From Candidatus Delongbacteria bacterium (GTDB lineage Bacteria; CAIWAD01), in NCBI GenBank assembly GCA_041675285.1, contig JBAYTZ010000012.1:1-64000 (forward strand): a stretch of DNA of 64,000 bases, written 5' to 3'. Of this stretch, positions 1 through 6,858 are shown in pieces. Under the pieces are notes generated by a model. The model was not told the origin of the DNA, searched no databases, and was given only the letters and a program-made list of their open reading frames with translations. Each line of letters begins with the position of its first letter. Position 1 is the first letter of the stretch. A program made the position numbers and the translations under genes.

Positions 1-37
1 CCGTCCTGCGCCCACTCGTGAAACCAAGTCGGGATTC

Positions 38-127
38 GCTCAACGCCTTCATCTCAAAGAACCGAAGAATGATCGGAAGGAATCTCTGCGCCCCCTTGAC
101 TCTGGAGACCTCATAAGTGTTAGATGC
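38..127 (-). other. attC-like recombination site of integron cassette 1
   Basis: On the minus strand the site begins with GCATCTAAC (127 to 119, an R'' box of form RYYYAAC) and ends with GTTGAGC (44 to 38, an R' box of form GTTRRRY), 90 bp in all, inside the usual attC range. The inner arms CTTAT and ATGAAG can pair with one unpaired base, which resembles the L''/L' pair and its extrahelical base. The R'' box is the exact inverse complement of GTTAGATGC at the junction 760-768, as expected if the excised cassette closes into a complete attC. The folding was judged by eye only. Confidence 0.62.
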
Positions 128-767
128 GCGTTATCGTCATTAGCATTAGGCGATGTCGAAGACCACTAATTACACTATCAAATCGCCGATTTCTTGCTCA
201 GCTCATCTGAGCTGGCACTTAAATTAAATTTTTTGATAACATTTACGGAGATGTTCTCATGAAATATCATCTTTAAATCATCCTCCACTTTCCTCCAAGT
301 GTCACGCTGAAATGACTGCGCAACACCACGCTCCAGCTTTCCATTATCGCTTTTATATGTGATATCTCCAGTGTCTATCCATTCAACAATCACTTCACCG
401 CTGCCCATAACCTTGATAGATTTCAGCTCAATTTTATACGAATTCACCATTACTATTGATTCGATCGCTTTGAGCTCTTCCGAAATCGCTTGATCCCTCG
501 TAATTAACTTGCCATTTATATCCTTTTCTTTGTAGTCAAAGGATAAATCCTTCTGCTTCTCTTTCAAATTCATCTCAGCTACGGCAATTTCTCTACTTTT
601 ATAGATTCTTTCAATTTTATTTTCAATTGATTCTTTTGTCGATTTTAATGTTGCCATACCAATTGAAATCAACAACAAAGCGAAGAGTGAAATTCTTTGC
701 ATTCGCTTTGATGCTTGACTTTTCAAATTCTCATGAGCCGTCAAGGAATACCTCCAGCTGCATCTAA
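44..767 (-). mobile_element. Integron gene cassette 1 (724 bp)
   Basis: The cassette is bounded by the junction core GTTAGATGC (minus strand 768 to 760) and the R' core GTTGAGC (44 to 38), with cleavage expected between G and TT in each. It holds one minus-strand gene (178-744) reading away from the integrase, the normal arrangement. It is visibly more AT-rich than the rest of the window, which is typical of captured cassettes. Bases 1-43 would be the start of the next cassette, so the array probably continues beyond the left edge. Confidence 0.6.
178..744 (-). CDS. Cassette-borne membrane-anchored protein of unknown function
   Basis: I do not recognise this 188-residue protein. The chosen start is a TTG at 744 because a strong GGAGG lies six bases upstream (751-755 on the plus strand); the first ATG in frame is at 702. 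Near the N-terminus there is one hydrophobic segment (ISLFALLLISIGMATL), so it is either a signal anchor or an uncleaved signal peptide, followed by a charged, Lys/Glu-rich stretch likely to be helical and then a soluble domain. The gene is AT-rich compared with its neighbours and sits alone in an integron cassette, so it was probably acquired. No catalytic motif is visible. Confidence 0.6.
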   Translation of the reverse strand: MTAHENLKSQASKRMQRISLFALLLISIGMATLKSTKESIENKIERIYKSREIAVAEMNLKEKQKDLSFDYKEKDINGKLITRDQAISEELKAIESIVMVNSYKIELKSIKVMGSGEVIVEWIDTGDITYKSDNGKLERGVAQSFQRDTWRKVEDDLKMIFHENISVNVIKKFNLSASSDELSKKSAI

Positions 768-1043
768 CATCCTTTTCGATCAACGCTCGTCGCCCCGCTG
801 CAACTTCAGGCGCTCGTTCCGGGGTCTGGATTTGCGGCGTATGTCCGCGGGGAGGGGCGAAAAGCGTAGGCAAGCTACAATCGAGGCTGTTCGGATTCAA
901 GGCATTTTTGATGTTCTGGACGGTTGGTCGTCGTTGGTTGTCAATCTCTTCGGTCAGCTTGGGCCGGAGTCTACCGTTCATTCTCGTCGGCCGGCACTTC
1001 TTGCGCGTGGATGCGTTATCCGTGCCCTTATCGGGGAGGGAAC
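745..1043. other. attI-like junction and intI leader region
   Basis: This 299-bp stretch separates the cassette gene from the integrase start. The recombination core is GTTAGATGC on the minus strand at 768-760. A second GTTGATC-like half site lies about 15 bp further toward the integrase (minus strand, near 785), which resembles the L/R simple site of an attI. I found no convincing LexA box and no consensus -35/-10 pair with 17-bp spacing on either strand, so the promoters for integrase and cassette cannot be placed. Confidence 0.45.
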
Positions 1044-2024
1044 ATGGACGGTCCCCCACGCCTGCTGGAGCAGGTCAGCCAGGAATTGCGCAAGCGCCAT
1101 CGCAGCCCGCGAACGGAAGAGGCCTATCGCCACTGGGTCCGCCAGTTCGTCCTCTTTCACGGAAGGCGGCATCCGCGGGAGTTGGACGCCCGGGATGTGG
1201 AGGCCTTTCTGGGCTGGTTGGCCACCACCCGTCACGTGGCGGCGTCCACGCAGAACCAAGCCCTGGCCGCCCTGCTGTTCTTGTACAAGGTCGTGCTGGA
1301 GACTCCCCTGGGACCCGTGGAGGCCTTTTCGCGCGCCCGCGTGCCGGATCGGCTTCCCGTGGTACTTTCCATTGAGGAGGTCAGGCGGTTGTTGGTGCTG
1401 TTGCCGCGGCTGCCGCGCCTGATGGCCTCGCTGCTCTACGGATCCGGCCTGCGGGTTCAGGAATGCATGACGCTGCGGATCAAGGATGTCGATTTCTCTC
1501 GTCGGCAGATCATCGTACGGCGCGGCAAGGGCGCCAAGGACCGCTCCGTGCCCCTGCCCTCTGCGGTGCAGGACTCCCTTCGCAACCAGTTGCAGCGCGT
1601 GGAGACCTTGCAGGCCCGGGATCAGGCCGCGGGAATCCGGGTGCCGCTGCCCGACGACCTGCGCAGCAAGTACCCGCGGGCGAGCGGCGAGCTGGCGTGG
1701 ATGTGGCTCTTTCCGTCGTCCGTCACCCGCCCAACCCCGACGGGCGAGACCTTGCGTTGGCACCAGCCGCCCGATCGCTTGCAGCGCGCCGTCCATTTGG
1801 CCCTGCGCCAGGCCGGAATCCACAAGCACGCCAGCTGCCACACCCTGCGCCATTCCTTCGCCACCCACCTGCTGGAGGGCGGGGCGGACATCCGCACCAT
1901 CCAGGAGCTGCTGGGCCACCAGGATCTGCGGACCACCATGATCTACACCCATGTGCTGGCCTTGAACCGCTCGGGTGCCGCCAGTCCGCTGGATCGCCTG
2001 GCGCTGGCCCCTCCGGGGGATTGA
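1044..2024 (+). CDS. intI: Integron integrase IntI (tyrosine recombinase)
   Basis: A 326-residue site-specific recombinase that inserts and excises gene cassettes by attI x attC recombination. The catalytic set is visible: Arg at about residue 137 (GSGLRVQE), His-x-x-Arg at about 266-270 (HTLRHSF), His in GHQD at about 292 and the nucleophile Tyr at 301 (IYTHV). Between them, about residues 200-225, lies the extra patch that separates IntI from XerC/D (LPDDLRSKYPRA followed by WMWLFPS). The N-terminal SAM-like DNA-binding domain starts MDGPPRLLEQVS. The ATG at 1044 is chosen because GGGGAGGG lies just upstream. Length is close to IntI1 (337). It is divergent from its cassette, the standard integron order. 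Confidence 0.93.
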   Translation: MDGPPRLLEQVSQELRKRHRSPRTEEAYRHWVRQFVLFHGRRHPRELDARDVEAFLGWLATTRHVAASTQNQALAALLFLYKVVLETPLGPVEAFSRARVPDRLPVVLSIEEVRRLLVLLPRLPRLMASLLYGSGLRVQECMTLRIKDVDFSRRQIIVRRGKGAKDRSVPLPSAVQDSLRNQLQRVETLQARDQAAGIRVPLPDDLRSKYPRASGELAWMWLFPSSVTRPTPTGETLRWHQPPDRLQRAVHLALRQAGIHKHASCHTLRHSFATHLLEGGADIRTIQELLGHQDLRTTMIYTHVLALNRSGAASPLDRLALAPPGD

Positions 2025-2056
2025 GGGTTGGTCTAGGCCTGCAAGGTCGATGGCTT

Positions 2057-2088
2057 GAAAAGGAAAAGCCCCCGTGGCGCGGGGGCTT
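2057..2088 (-). terminator. Rho-independent terminator of the tRNA operon
   Basis: On the minus strand an AGCCCCCG / CGGGGGCT stem with a five-base loop (2067-2087) is followed by TTTTCCTTTT. It lies just past the tRNA-Asp 3' end and also ends opposite the intI stop region, so it separates the tRNA operon from the integron. Confidence 0.85.
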
Positions 2089-2094
2089 GAAGAG

Positions 2095-2168
2095 CGGACC
2101 GGACGAGACTCGAACTCGCAACTTCCAGCGTGACAGGCTGGCGCTCTAACCGATTGAACTACCGGTCC
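2095..2168 (-). tRNA. tRNA-Asp (anticodon GTC)
   Basis: A 74-nt cloverleaf on the minus strand. The acceptor stem GGACCGG (2168-2162) pairs with CCGGTCC, followed by discriminator G. The anticodon arm CCAGC-CTGTCAC-GCTGG gives GTC (Asp). The T arm contains GTTCGAGTC. The 3' CCA is not encoded. It lies five bases after tRNA-Val in the same transcript. Confidence 0.96.
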
Positions 2169-2173
2169 GGAAA

Positions 2174-2247
2174 TGGGCGATACTGGGCTCGAACCAGTGA
2201 CCCCCTGCGTGTAAAGCAGGTGCTCTGACCAACTGAGCTAATCGCCC
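2174..2247 (-). tRNA. tRNA-Val (anticodon TAC)
   Basis: A 74-nt cloverleaf on the minus strand. Acceptor GGGCGAT pairs with ATCGCCC and the discriminator is A. The anticodon arm CCTGC-TTTACAC-GCAGG gives TAC (Val). The T arm has GGTTCGAGCC. CCA is not encoded. Its first ten bases are also the last codons of the upstream protein gene (2238-2441). Confidence 0.96.
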
Positions 2248-2441
2248 TTGCTCTTCACAAGGATGGCCGCCGGCAGCACCACCAGGTAGGCGGCCAGCAG
2301 CAGCAGGGGCGACAGGGTCAAGGAGACGAAACCGTCGTGCGGGCCTTGGGCCGAGCAGACGAAGCCGATCATCAGCAGCGCCACGCCCAACAGAAACAGC
2401 AGAAAATTGACTCTGCCGAACGGCAGGGCGCTCTTCATCAT
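2238..2441 (-). CDS. DUF3098-like small two-helix membrane protein
   Basis: A 67-residue protein with two hydrophobic helices (about NFLLFLLGVALLMIGFVCS and LLLLAAYLVVLPAAILV) and a short basic N-terminus (MMKSALPFGR). The pattern of an LPFGRxNF start, a glycine-rich first helix and a second helix with a Pro resembles the DUF3098 family of Bacteroidetes/Chlorobi-type bacteria; the function is unknown. The start is ATG 2441 or the adjacent ATG 2438, both preceded by GGAG. The stop codon lies inside the first bases of tRNA-Val, so translation and tRNA 5' processing share ten bases. Confidence 0.7.
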   Translation of the reverse strand: MMKSALPFGRVNFLLFLLGVALLMIGFVCSAQGPHDGFVSLTLSPLLLLAAYLVVLPAAILVKSKGD

Positions 2442-2466
2442 GCTCTCCAACGCCAACAAGGCCCCA

Positions 2467-2495
2467 AGTCTATCTTACCTGAATCGGTTTGTCAA
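2467..2495 (-). promoter_or_regulatory. Sigma-70-type promoter of the DUF3098-like/tRNA operon
   Basis: On the minus strand a perfect TTGACA (2495-2490) is followed after exactly 17 bp by TAGACT (2472-2467). The expected start of transcription is near 2460, giving a leader of about 20 nt that contains the GGAG before the ATG at 2441. The run gene, tRNA-Val, tRNA-Asp, terminator then forms one transcription unit. Confidence 0.8.
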
Positions 2496-2540
2496 GTCCG
2501 CCGCCCGAAAGTCCCTGCCGGCCCTCGGGATCGGCCGTTC

Positions 2541-3314
2541 TCAGGCCTCGAAATCCAGCAGGTCCCACTCGCGGCCCAGCTCCCGCGCGGCGGGCGTCAG
2601 CAGCATGCCGCGGCTGATCCGGATCCGCAGGCCCTGCTCGCGCGCGGCCCGGATGTCCTTCTCGCTGACCAGGCGGCCCGTGGCCAGCCGGCCCACGCCG
2701 CCCTCGTTCAGCCCGCCGCCCAGCAGGCGCGCCGTGTCGCCCTCGGCCAGCCGCAGCGCGTGGGCGTCGTCGCTGTCCAGCAGCAGCTCCAGTTCCCAGT
2801 CGTCGGAGACGTGGACGAAGATCTCGCCCAGGATGGCGTCGCGCACGGCCTCGCGCACCTCCGTGCGCCGCCGGCTGCGCAGGGCGCAGAGCACGCGGTC
2901 GCCCTCCAACAGGCCCAGCCGCCGGGCGTTCTCCCGGCTGCACTCCAGGCGGCGCGTCAGGCTGATCACGCCGTGCTCCAGCTCCAGGTGGCCGCGCGGC
3001 CCCAGCAGCGTGATCCGCGGCGCGCCCTCCACGTCGCCGCTGTGGCGGACGGGCGGCTCCAGGCCCAGCGCCATGGCCGCGCCCGCGGGACACTCCAGCC
3101 GCGACGGACCGCCCAGCGGACCCACCACAGGGATGCCCGTCAGACGGCCCAACGGCGAGGCGGCGGCCACCTCCTGCACGCCCAGGAAGCCCGCCTGCGC
3201 GCCCAGGGCCTGGCGGAATTCCAGCCGGGCGTCCGCGCCGAACAGCCGCGCGAAGTGCTCCTTGCTCAGGAACACGCGCGGCCCCAGGATCCGGATGCGC
3301 GGCAGCAGACTCAC
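2541..3314 (-). CDS. PduL-like (phosphate propanoyltransferase family) protein lacking zinc ligands
   Basis: A 257-residue protein that follows the PduL fold through its length: FLSKEHFARLFG, then GIPVVGPLG, PPVRHSGDVEGAPRITLLGP, SRENARRLGLLEGD and VSDDWELELLLDSDDAHA match conserved PduL blocks. PduL converts acyl-CoA and phosphate to acyl-phosphate, using zinc held by His pairs in RHxHL and RHIHM motifs. Here these read RVFLS and RRLEC, so all four histidines are absent, while the Arg of PPVRHSGD remains. A C-terminal extension with the motif MLLTPAARELG follows, a type of tail seen with microcompartment proteins. It starts with GTG seven bases after hicA and probably belongs with the aldehyde dehydrogenase upstream. 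It is probably not a normal phosphotransacylase. Confidence 0.7.
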   Translation of the reverse strand: MSLLPRIRILGPRVFLSKEHFARLFGADARLEFRQALGAQAGFLGVQEVAAASPLGRLTGIPVVGPLGGPSRLECPAGAAMALGLEPPVRHSGDVEGAPRITLLGPRGHLELEHGVISLTRRLECSRENARRLGLLEGDRVLCALRSRRRTEVREAVRDAILGEIFVHVSDDWELELLLDSDDAHALRLAEGDTARLLGGGLNEGGVGRLATGRLVSEKDIRAAREQGLRIRISRGMLLTPAARELGREWDLLDFEA

Positions 3315-3320
3315 CAGGCG

Positions 3321-3497
3321 TCAGTCCTTCAAAAGCTTGAGAATGTGTTTGGCCAGACTTTCCTGGATTTCGCGATGCCGTGGAATGGGCTGGCTGATCT
3401 TTGTGGTTGGGTTCTGATACCAGTCATGTCGACCACCGTGGCGAAGCAGCACACAGCCGGCCTGCTCCAGCGTTCGGATCAGGTCCTGGCGCTTCAT
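3321..3497 (-). CDS. hicA: HicA-family mRNA interferase toxin
   Basis: A 58-residue protein starting MKRQDLIRTLEQAG, with the HicA pattern of a short helix, then a strand carrying the catalytic His (LLRHGGRHDWYQNP) and the PIPRHREI motif before a C-terminal helix. HicA is a double-stranded-RNA-binding-fold toxin that cleaves mRNA and is blocked by HicB. Its ATG overlaps the HicB stop codon (ATGA at 3494-3497), so the two are translationally coupled, in the hicB-hicA order. It is followed seven bases later by the PduL-like gene. Confidence 0.88.
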   Translation of the reverse strand: MKRQDLIRTLEQAGCVLLRHGGRHDWYQNPTTKISQPIPRHREIQESLAKHILKLLKD

Positions 3498-3685
3498 GCA
3501 ACCTTCAACTCCCCTGCGTGCAATACGTGGGGAATCTCACCGGAAACCAAATCGTGAAGCAGGTCACGCAGGTTCTCCTGCAGTTCGTCCAGTGTCTCCG
3601 CCTGGGTCCGATAGCTCGGAAACTCATCCAGCCAACCGATAAAGGCCGGGCCTTCTTGATACCACGTGAATTTGCGCGTTTCCAT
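3494..3685 (-). CDS. hicB: HicB-family antitoxin
   Basis: A 63-residue protein with the HicB partial RNase H-like fold: FTWYQEGPAFIGWLDEFP, then the acidic helix TLDELQENLRDLLHDL. It lacks the C-terminal DNA-binding helix-turn-helix or ribbon-helix-helix seen in long HicB proteins, so autoregulation may need a partner. A GGAG about ten bases before the ATG serves as ribosome site. The pair sits between the aldehyde dehydrogenase stop (3714) and the PduL-like gene, splitting what looks like a metabolic operon. Confidence 0.88.
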   Translation of the reverse strand: METRKFTWYQEGPAFIGWLDEFPSYRTQAETLDELQENLRDLLHDLVSGEIPHVLHAGELKVA

Positions 3686-3713
3686 GACTAATACTCCACA
3701 ATCATGGCTGCGT

Positions 3714-5258
3714 TCAGCGCTTGAATTCCTTGACGATGCGGTCGATCTCCTCGTCGGACATCCCGCTCTTGCCGTACTGGTGCGCGGCGCTTCCTGGAGT
3801 CGGAGTCGCGACCCCGGCGCCGGCGGCCTGGGCCTGCACCTCGGTCTTGGGCCGGAAGCGGAACTGCTCGTCGTAGCCCCACTTGGTCTCGGCGCCCTTG
3901 GCCGGCCCGTCCAGCGGGTTGATCTCCCAGGCCACGCGCTTGATGTTGACCAGGTGCAGCGGACCCACGTTGTCGCTGGTGATGCTGCCGCCCCAGGTGC
4001 CCGGCCCCAGCGTCAGCGAGGGAATCAGGCCCGTGGTGTAGCCGATGGCGCCGTGGGTGGAGGAGGAGTTGACGACGATGCGGAAGGCCGGCTTGTGCAG
4101 GCCGAATTCCATCACGATGTCCGGGTCCTGGCAGTGGATGGCGAAGGTGTGCCCCACGCCGCCGTACTCCAGGATGCGCGCGGACAGGTCGCAACCAGCC
4201 TTCCAGCCGTCCACCACGTAGAAGCCCAGCACGGGGCTCAGCTTCTCGCAGGAGAGCGGATCTTTGGGGCCCACGTCGTCCAGCATGACGATCAGCGCGC
4301 GCGCGGCGGGCGGAATCTTCAGGCCGGCCAGGCCGCCGATGTGCTGCGGGCTGCGCCCCACGATCTCGGGGTTCAAGTGTCCGCGCTTGTCCACCATCAC
4401 GGCCTGCAGGCGGGCCTTTTCTTCGGCAGTGAGGAAATGACCGCCGGCACGCCGCAGCTCTTCCATCAGTTTGCCGGAGATGGGCCGGTCCGCCACCACG
4501 CTTTGCTCGCTGGCGCACACGGTGCCCCAATCGAAACTCTTGCCGGCGATGATGTCCCGCGCGGCCTTGGGCACGTCCGCCGTGCGATCCACGTAGGCGG
4601 GCACGTTGCCCGGCCCCACGCCGTAGGCCGGCTTGCCCGAGCTGTAGGCCGCGCGCACCATGTCGCTGCCGCCCGTGGCCAGGATCACGCTGGTGAGCTT
4701 GTTGCGCAGCAGTTCCTGCGTCCCTTCCAGCGTGGGGATGGTCATGCACTGGACCAGGTCGCGCGGGGCGCCCACGGAGCAGGCGGCGTCGTGCAACAGG
4801 CGCGTGGTCTCCAGGATGCAGCCCCGGGCCTTGGGATGCGGGCTCAGGACGATGGCGTTGCGGCTCTTCAAGGAGATGATCGATTTGAAAATGGCCGTGG
4901 AAGTCGGATTGGTGCAGGGCACCAGCGCGGCCACGATGCCCATCGGCACGGCGATCTCGTGGATGCGGCGCTGCTCGTCGCGCGAGATGACGTCGCAGGT
5001 CTTGAGCGGACCCACGTACTCCAGCAGGTTCTTCGAGCTGAAGGTGTTCTTGACCGTCTTGTCCTCGATGCGCCCGAAACTGGTCTCTTCCACGGCCATG
5101 CGCGCCAAGCGCTTGGCGTTGGCCAACGCGGCGGAGGCCATGGCGTGGACCACGCGGTCCGTTTGGTCCTGGGAGAAATGCTTGAAGACGTCCGCCGCGG
5201 CCCGGGCCCGCGTCAGCATGTCCCGCACTTCCTGGATGGAGGCCAGATCTCGGTCCAT
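3714..5258 (-). CDS. CoA-acylating aldehyde dehydrogenase (EutE/PduP type) with C-terminal targeting-like tail
   Basis: A 514-residue enzyme that oxidises short aldehydes such as acetaldehyde or propanal to the acyl-CoA with NAD. The conserved core is clear: PMGIVAALVPCTNPTSTA (substrate/cofactor channel), VGPGNVPAYVD, and the catalytic Cys at about residue 248 in GTVCASEQ. The N-terminus is the form found in microcompartment enzymes. After the catalytic domain comes a Gly/Ala/Pro linker and a final amphipathic helix (MSDEEIDRIVKEFKR) resembling an encapsulation peptide. No shell protein gene lies in this window. GAGGG precedes the ATG. With the PduL-like gene this suggests an aldehyde-to-acyl-phosphate module. 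Confidence 0.87.
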   Translation of the reverse strand: MDRDLASIQEVRDMLTRARAAADVFKHFSQDQTDRVVHAMASAALANAKRLARMAVEETSFGRIEDKTVKNTFSSKNLLEYVGPLKTCDVISRDEQRRIHEIAVPMGIVAALVPCTNPTSTAIFKSIISLKSRNAIVLSPHPKARGCILETTRLLHDAACSVGAPRDLVQCMTIPTLEGTQELLRNKLTSVILATGGSDMVRAAYSSGKPAYGVGPGNVPAYVDRTADVPKAARDIIAGKSFDWGTVCASEQSVVADRPISGKLMEELRRAGGHFLTAEEKARLQAVMVDKRGHLNPEIVGRSPQHIGGLAGLKIPPAARALIVMLDDVGPKDPLSCEKLSPVLGFYVVDGWKAGCDLSARILEYGGVGHTFAIHCQDPDIVMEFGLHKPAFRIVVNSSSTHGAIGYTTGLIPSLTLGPGTWGGSITSDNVGPLHLVNIKRVAWEINPLDGPAKGAETKWGYDEQFRFRPKTEVQAQAAGAGVATPTPGSAAHQYGKSGMSDEEIDRIVKEFKR

Positions 5259-5428
5259 GGGAACCCTCTTGATCAGCTGGAAAGTCGGGGCTCAAGGTAG
5301 GAAAGGGCTCCGGCAGAGCGGAGCGCGGCGGCGGGGTTGTGGGAGCCGGCGCGGAACCTGAGCTTGCCCGCGTTCGCCCGGCTGCTTGTCGCCGCCGGCT
5401 TTCGACGGTCCAGCGGAAGGGATGGGGC

Positions 5429-6166
5429 ATGCACTCCACAAGCGCGCCGGCCACGGCGCTGATCACCGGCGGCGCCCAGCGCGTGGGGGCCGCCCTGGCC
5501 CGCCATTTGACTGGCCGGGGCTGGCGCCTGCTGCTCCACTGGCACCGCTCCCGCGCGGCGGCCGAGGCTCTGCGCGCCGAGCTGGGTCCCGAGCGTGTGA
5601 CCCTGCTGCAGGCGGACCTCGCTTGCGCGGCCGGCCGGGTGGATCTGCTGCGGCAGGTCGGTGAGACATTGGGCGAACAGCCACTCCAGCTGCTGGTGCA
5701 CAACGCCTCGCTCTTTCCCCACGTCCGGCTGGAGGAGCTGGACGACGAGCTCTTCGACACGCTCTTCACCCTGCACGTGAAAACGCCCCTGCTGCTCAGC
5801 CGGGACCTGGCGCCCCGCCTGGCGGCGGGCCACGGGCTGATCATCACCATGCTGGACGCCGGAGCCGGCCTGCACTGGCCGGGCTATCTTCCCTACGCGC
5901 TCTCCAAGCAGGCCCTGCGTGAGGCCACCATCGCCCTGGCCCGCCAGCTGGCGCCGGGCGTGCGCGTGAACGGCATCGAGCCCGGCTTCATCCTGCCGCC
6001 CCACGACGCCCCCGACGCCTACCGCCAGGCGGAGACGCGGCGCCTGACGGAGGAATCCGGCGGACCCGCGCACATCCTCAAGGCCGTGGACTATCTGCTG
6101 GAGGCCACCTTCGTCACCGGCGAGCTCCTCACCGTGGACGGCGGGCGGCGCTGGATCCGCCCCTAA
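5429..6166 (+). CDS. Short-chain dehydrogenase, pteridine reductase/FolM-like
   Basis: A 245-residue NAD(P)-dependent reductase. The cofactor site reads TGGAQRVGAALA, where Arg in place of the usual Gly-x-Gly ending plus the LHWHRSRAAAE segment is typical of pteridine reductases and FolM (dihydromonapterin reductase). HNAS, the catalytic YALSK and the C-terminal TGELLTVDGGRRW are present. The start ATG is at 5429 after GGAAGG; an upstream in-frame extension at 5339 lacks a ribosome site. It is divergent from the aldehyde dehydrogenase. The substrate is inferred from the motif, and a general SDR role is possible. Confidence 0.8.
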   Translation: MHSTSAPATALITGGAQRVGAALARHLTGRGWRLLLHWHRSRAAAEALRAELGPERVTLLQADLACAAGRVDLLRQVGETLGEQPLQLLVHNASLFPHVRLEELDDELFDTLFTLHVKTPLLLSRDLAPRLAAGHGLIITMLDAGAGLHWPGYLPYALSKQALREATIALARQLAPGVRVNGIEPGFILPPHDAPDAYRQAETRRLTEESGGPAHILKAVDYLLEATFVTGELLTVDGGRRWIRP

Positions 6167-6182
6167 GTCTGTGACACAGGGT

Positions 6183-6536
6183 CTAGAAGGGCTTGAGGTG
6201 CGCCAGCGCGATCGCCGCCAGGCCCAGCAATCCGACCACCGGCGTGAACCAGACTCCACCCAGCCGGCCACGGGCCATCAGCACGTGCAGGACCACCAGC
6301 ACGGCCGCCAGCGTCAGCTTCACGTGGAACCAGCCCGTCAGGGTGCCGGAGTGCGCGCGGGCCATCAGCCCCAGTCCGCCCAGCACGGTCAGCACCAGGC
6401 CGGGCAGGGCCAGCGAGTTCATCAACCGGCGTCGGCTGGACGGTTGCCCGGCTTGCTCGGGGCCGCGCACCAGACCGGCGGCCAGCAGGGCGCCCAGCCA
6501 CAACACCACGCCCAGCAGGTGAAGCACCCATTCCAT
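6183..6536 (-). CDS. HemJ/CopD-like integral membrane protein
   Basis: A 117-residue protein of four predicted hydrophobic helices, starting MEWVLHLLGVVLWLGALLAA. The pattern of a His in helix 1, and GWFHVKLTLAAVLVVLH in helix 3, resembles HemJ-type protoporphyrinogen oxidases and CopD domains, which bind haem or copper through membrane histidines. It is shorter than HemJ (about 140-180), so the exact role is open. It ends 17 bases from the convergent SDR gene. Confidence 0.5.
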   Translation of the reverse strand: MEWVLHLLGVVLWLGALLAAGLVRGPEQAGQPSSRRRLMNSLALPGLVLTVLGGLGLMARAHSGTLTGWFHVKLTLAAVLVVLHVLMARGRLGGVWFTPVVGLLGLAAIALAHLKPF

Positions 6537-6608
6537 GAAAAACTCCTTCGCCTATGGCAATATTTGATTGTATCAATTAATTTGCGGGCCGGTCAAACGA
6601 GGTCCACC

Positions 6609-6821
6609 ATGCCCTTCTTCGTCTACCATTGCCCCGACTGCGAGGCCGAGATCGAACTGCTGCGGCCCGCCAGCCAGCGCGACGAGCCCGTTCGCTGCGA
6701 GACCTGCGGCAGCGGGCGACCCACCCGCAGCGCGGCGTCCTATGCCTCGGCGCTGGGCTCCGGCAGCGCGGGCGGCCGCGCTTCGGCGTCCTCGTGCGGC
6801 GGAGGCGGCGGATTCACCTGA
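6609..6821 (+). CDS. FmdB-family zinc ribbon protein
   Basis: A 70-residue protein beginning MPFFVYHCPDCEAEIELL with a second knuckle CETCGSG, the zinc-binding CxxC pairs of the FmdB/putative regulatory zinc ribbon family, then a Gly/Ser/Ala-rich tail ending CGGGGGFT. Such proteins are widespread and poorly understood. GAGG precedes the ATG. It converges with the S9 peptidase gene; a GC-rich palindrome at 6830-6846 lies between their stops but has no T-tract. Confidence 0.78.
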   Translation: MPFFVYHCPDCEAEIELLRPASQRDEPVRCETCGSGRPTRSAASYASALGSGSAGGRASASSCGGGGGFT

Positions 6822-6858
6822 GCCTGAACCCCGTCCGCGGCGCGGACGAAGGATCCTC

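Noticed and set aside
745..1043. LexA-type SOS box controlling intI
   Set aside because: No CTGT-N8-ACAG sequence or close variant is visible between the cassette and intI, so SOS control cannot be claimed.
2541..5258. A bacterial microcompartment locus
   Set aside because: Only an aldehyde dehydrogenase and a degenerate PduL-like gene are present. No shell protein, diol dehydratase or glycyl radical enzyme gene occurs in the window.
3688..5850. Minus-strand open frame of about 720 codons overlapping the aldehyde dehydrogenase
   Set aside because: Different frame of the same strand with Arg/Gly/Pro-rich translation and no domain. The aldehyde dehydrogenase frame has the catalytic Cys and family motifs.
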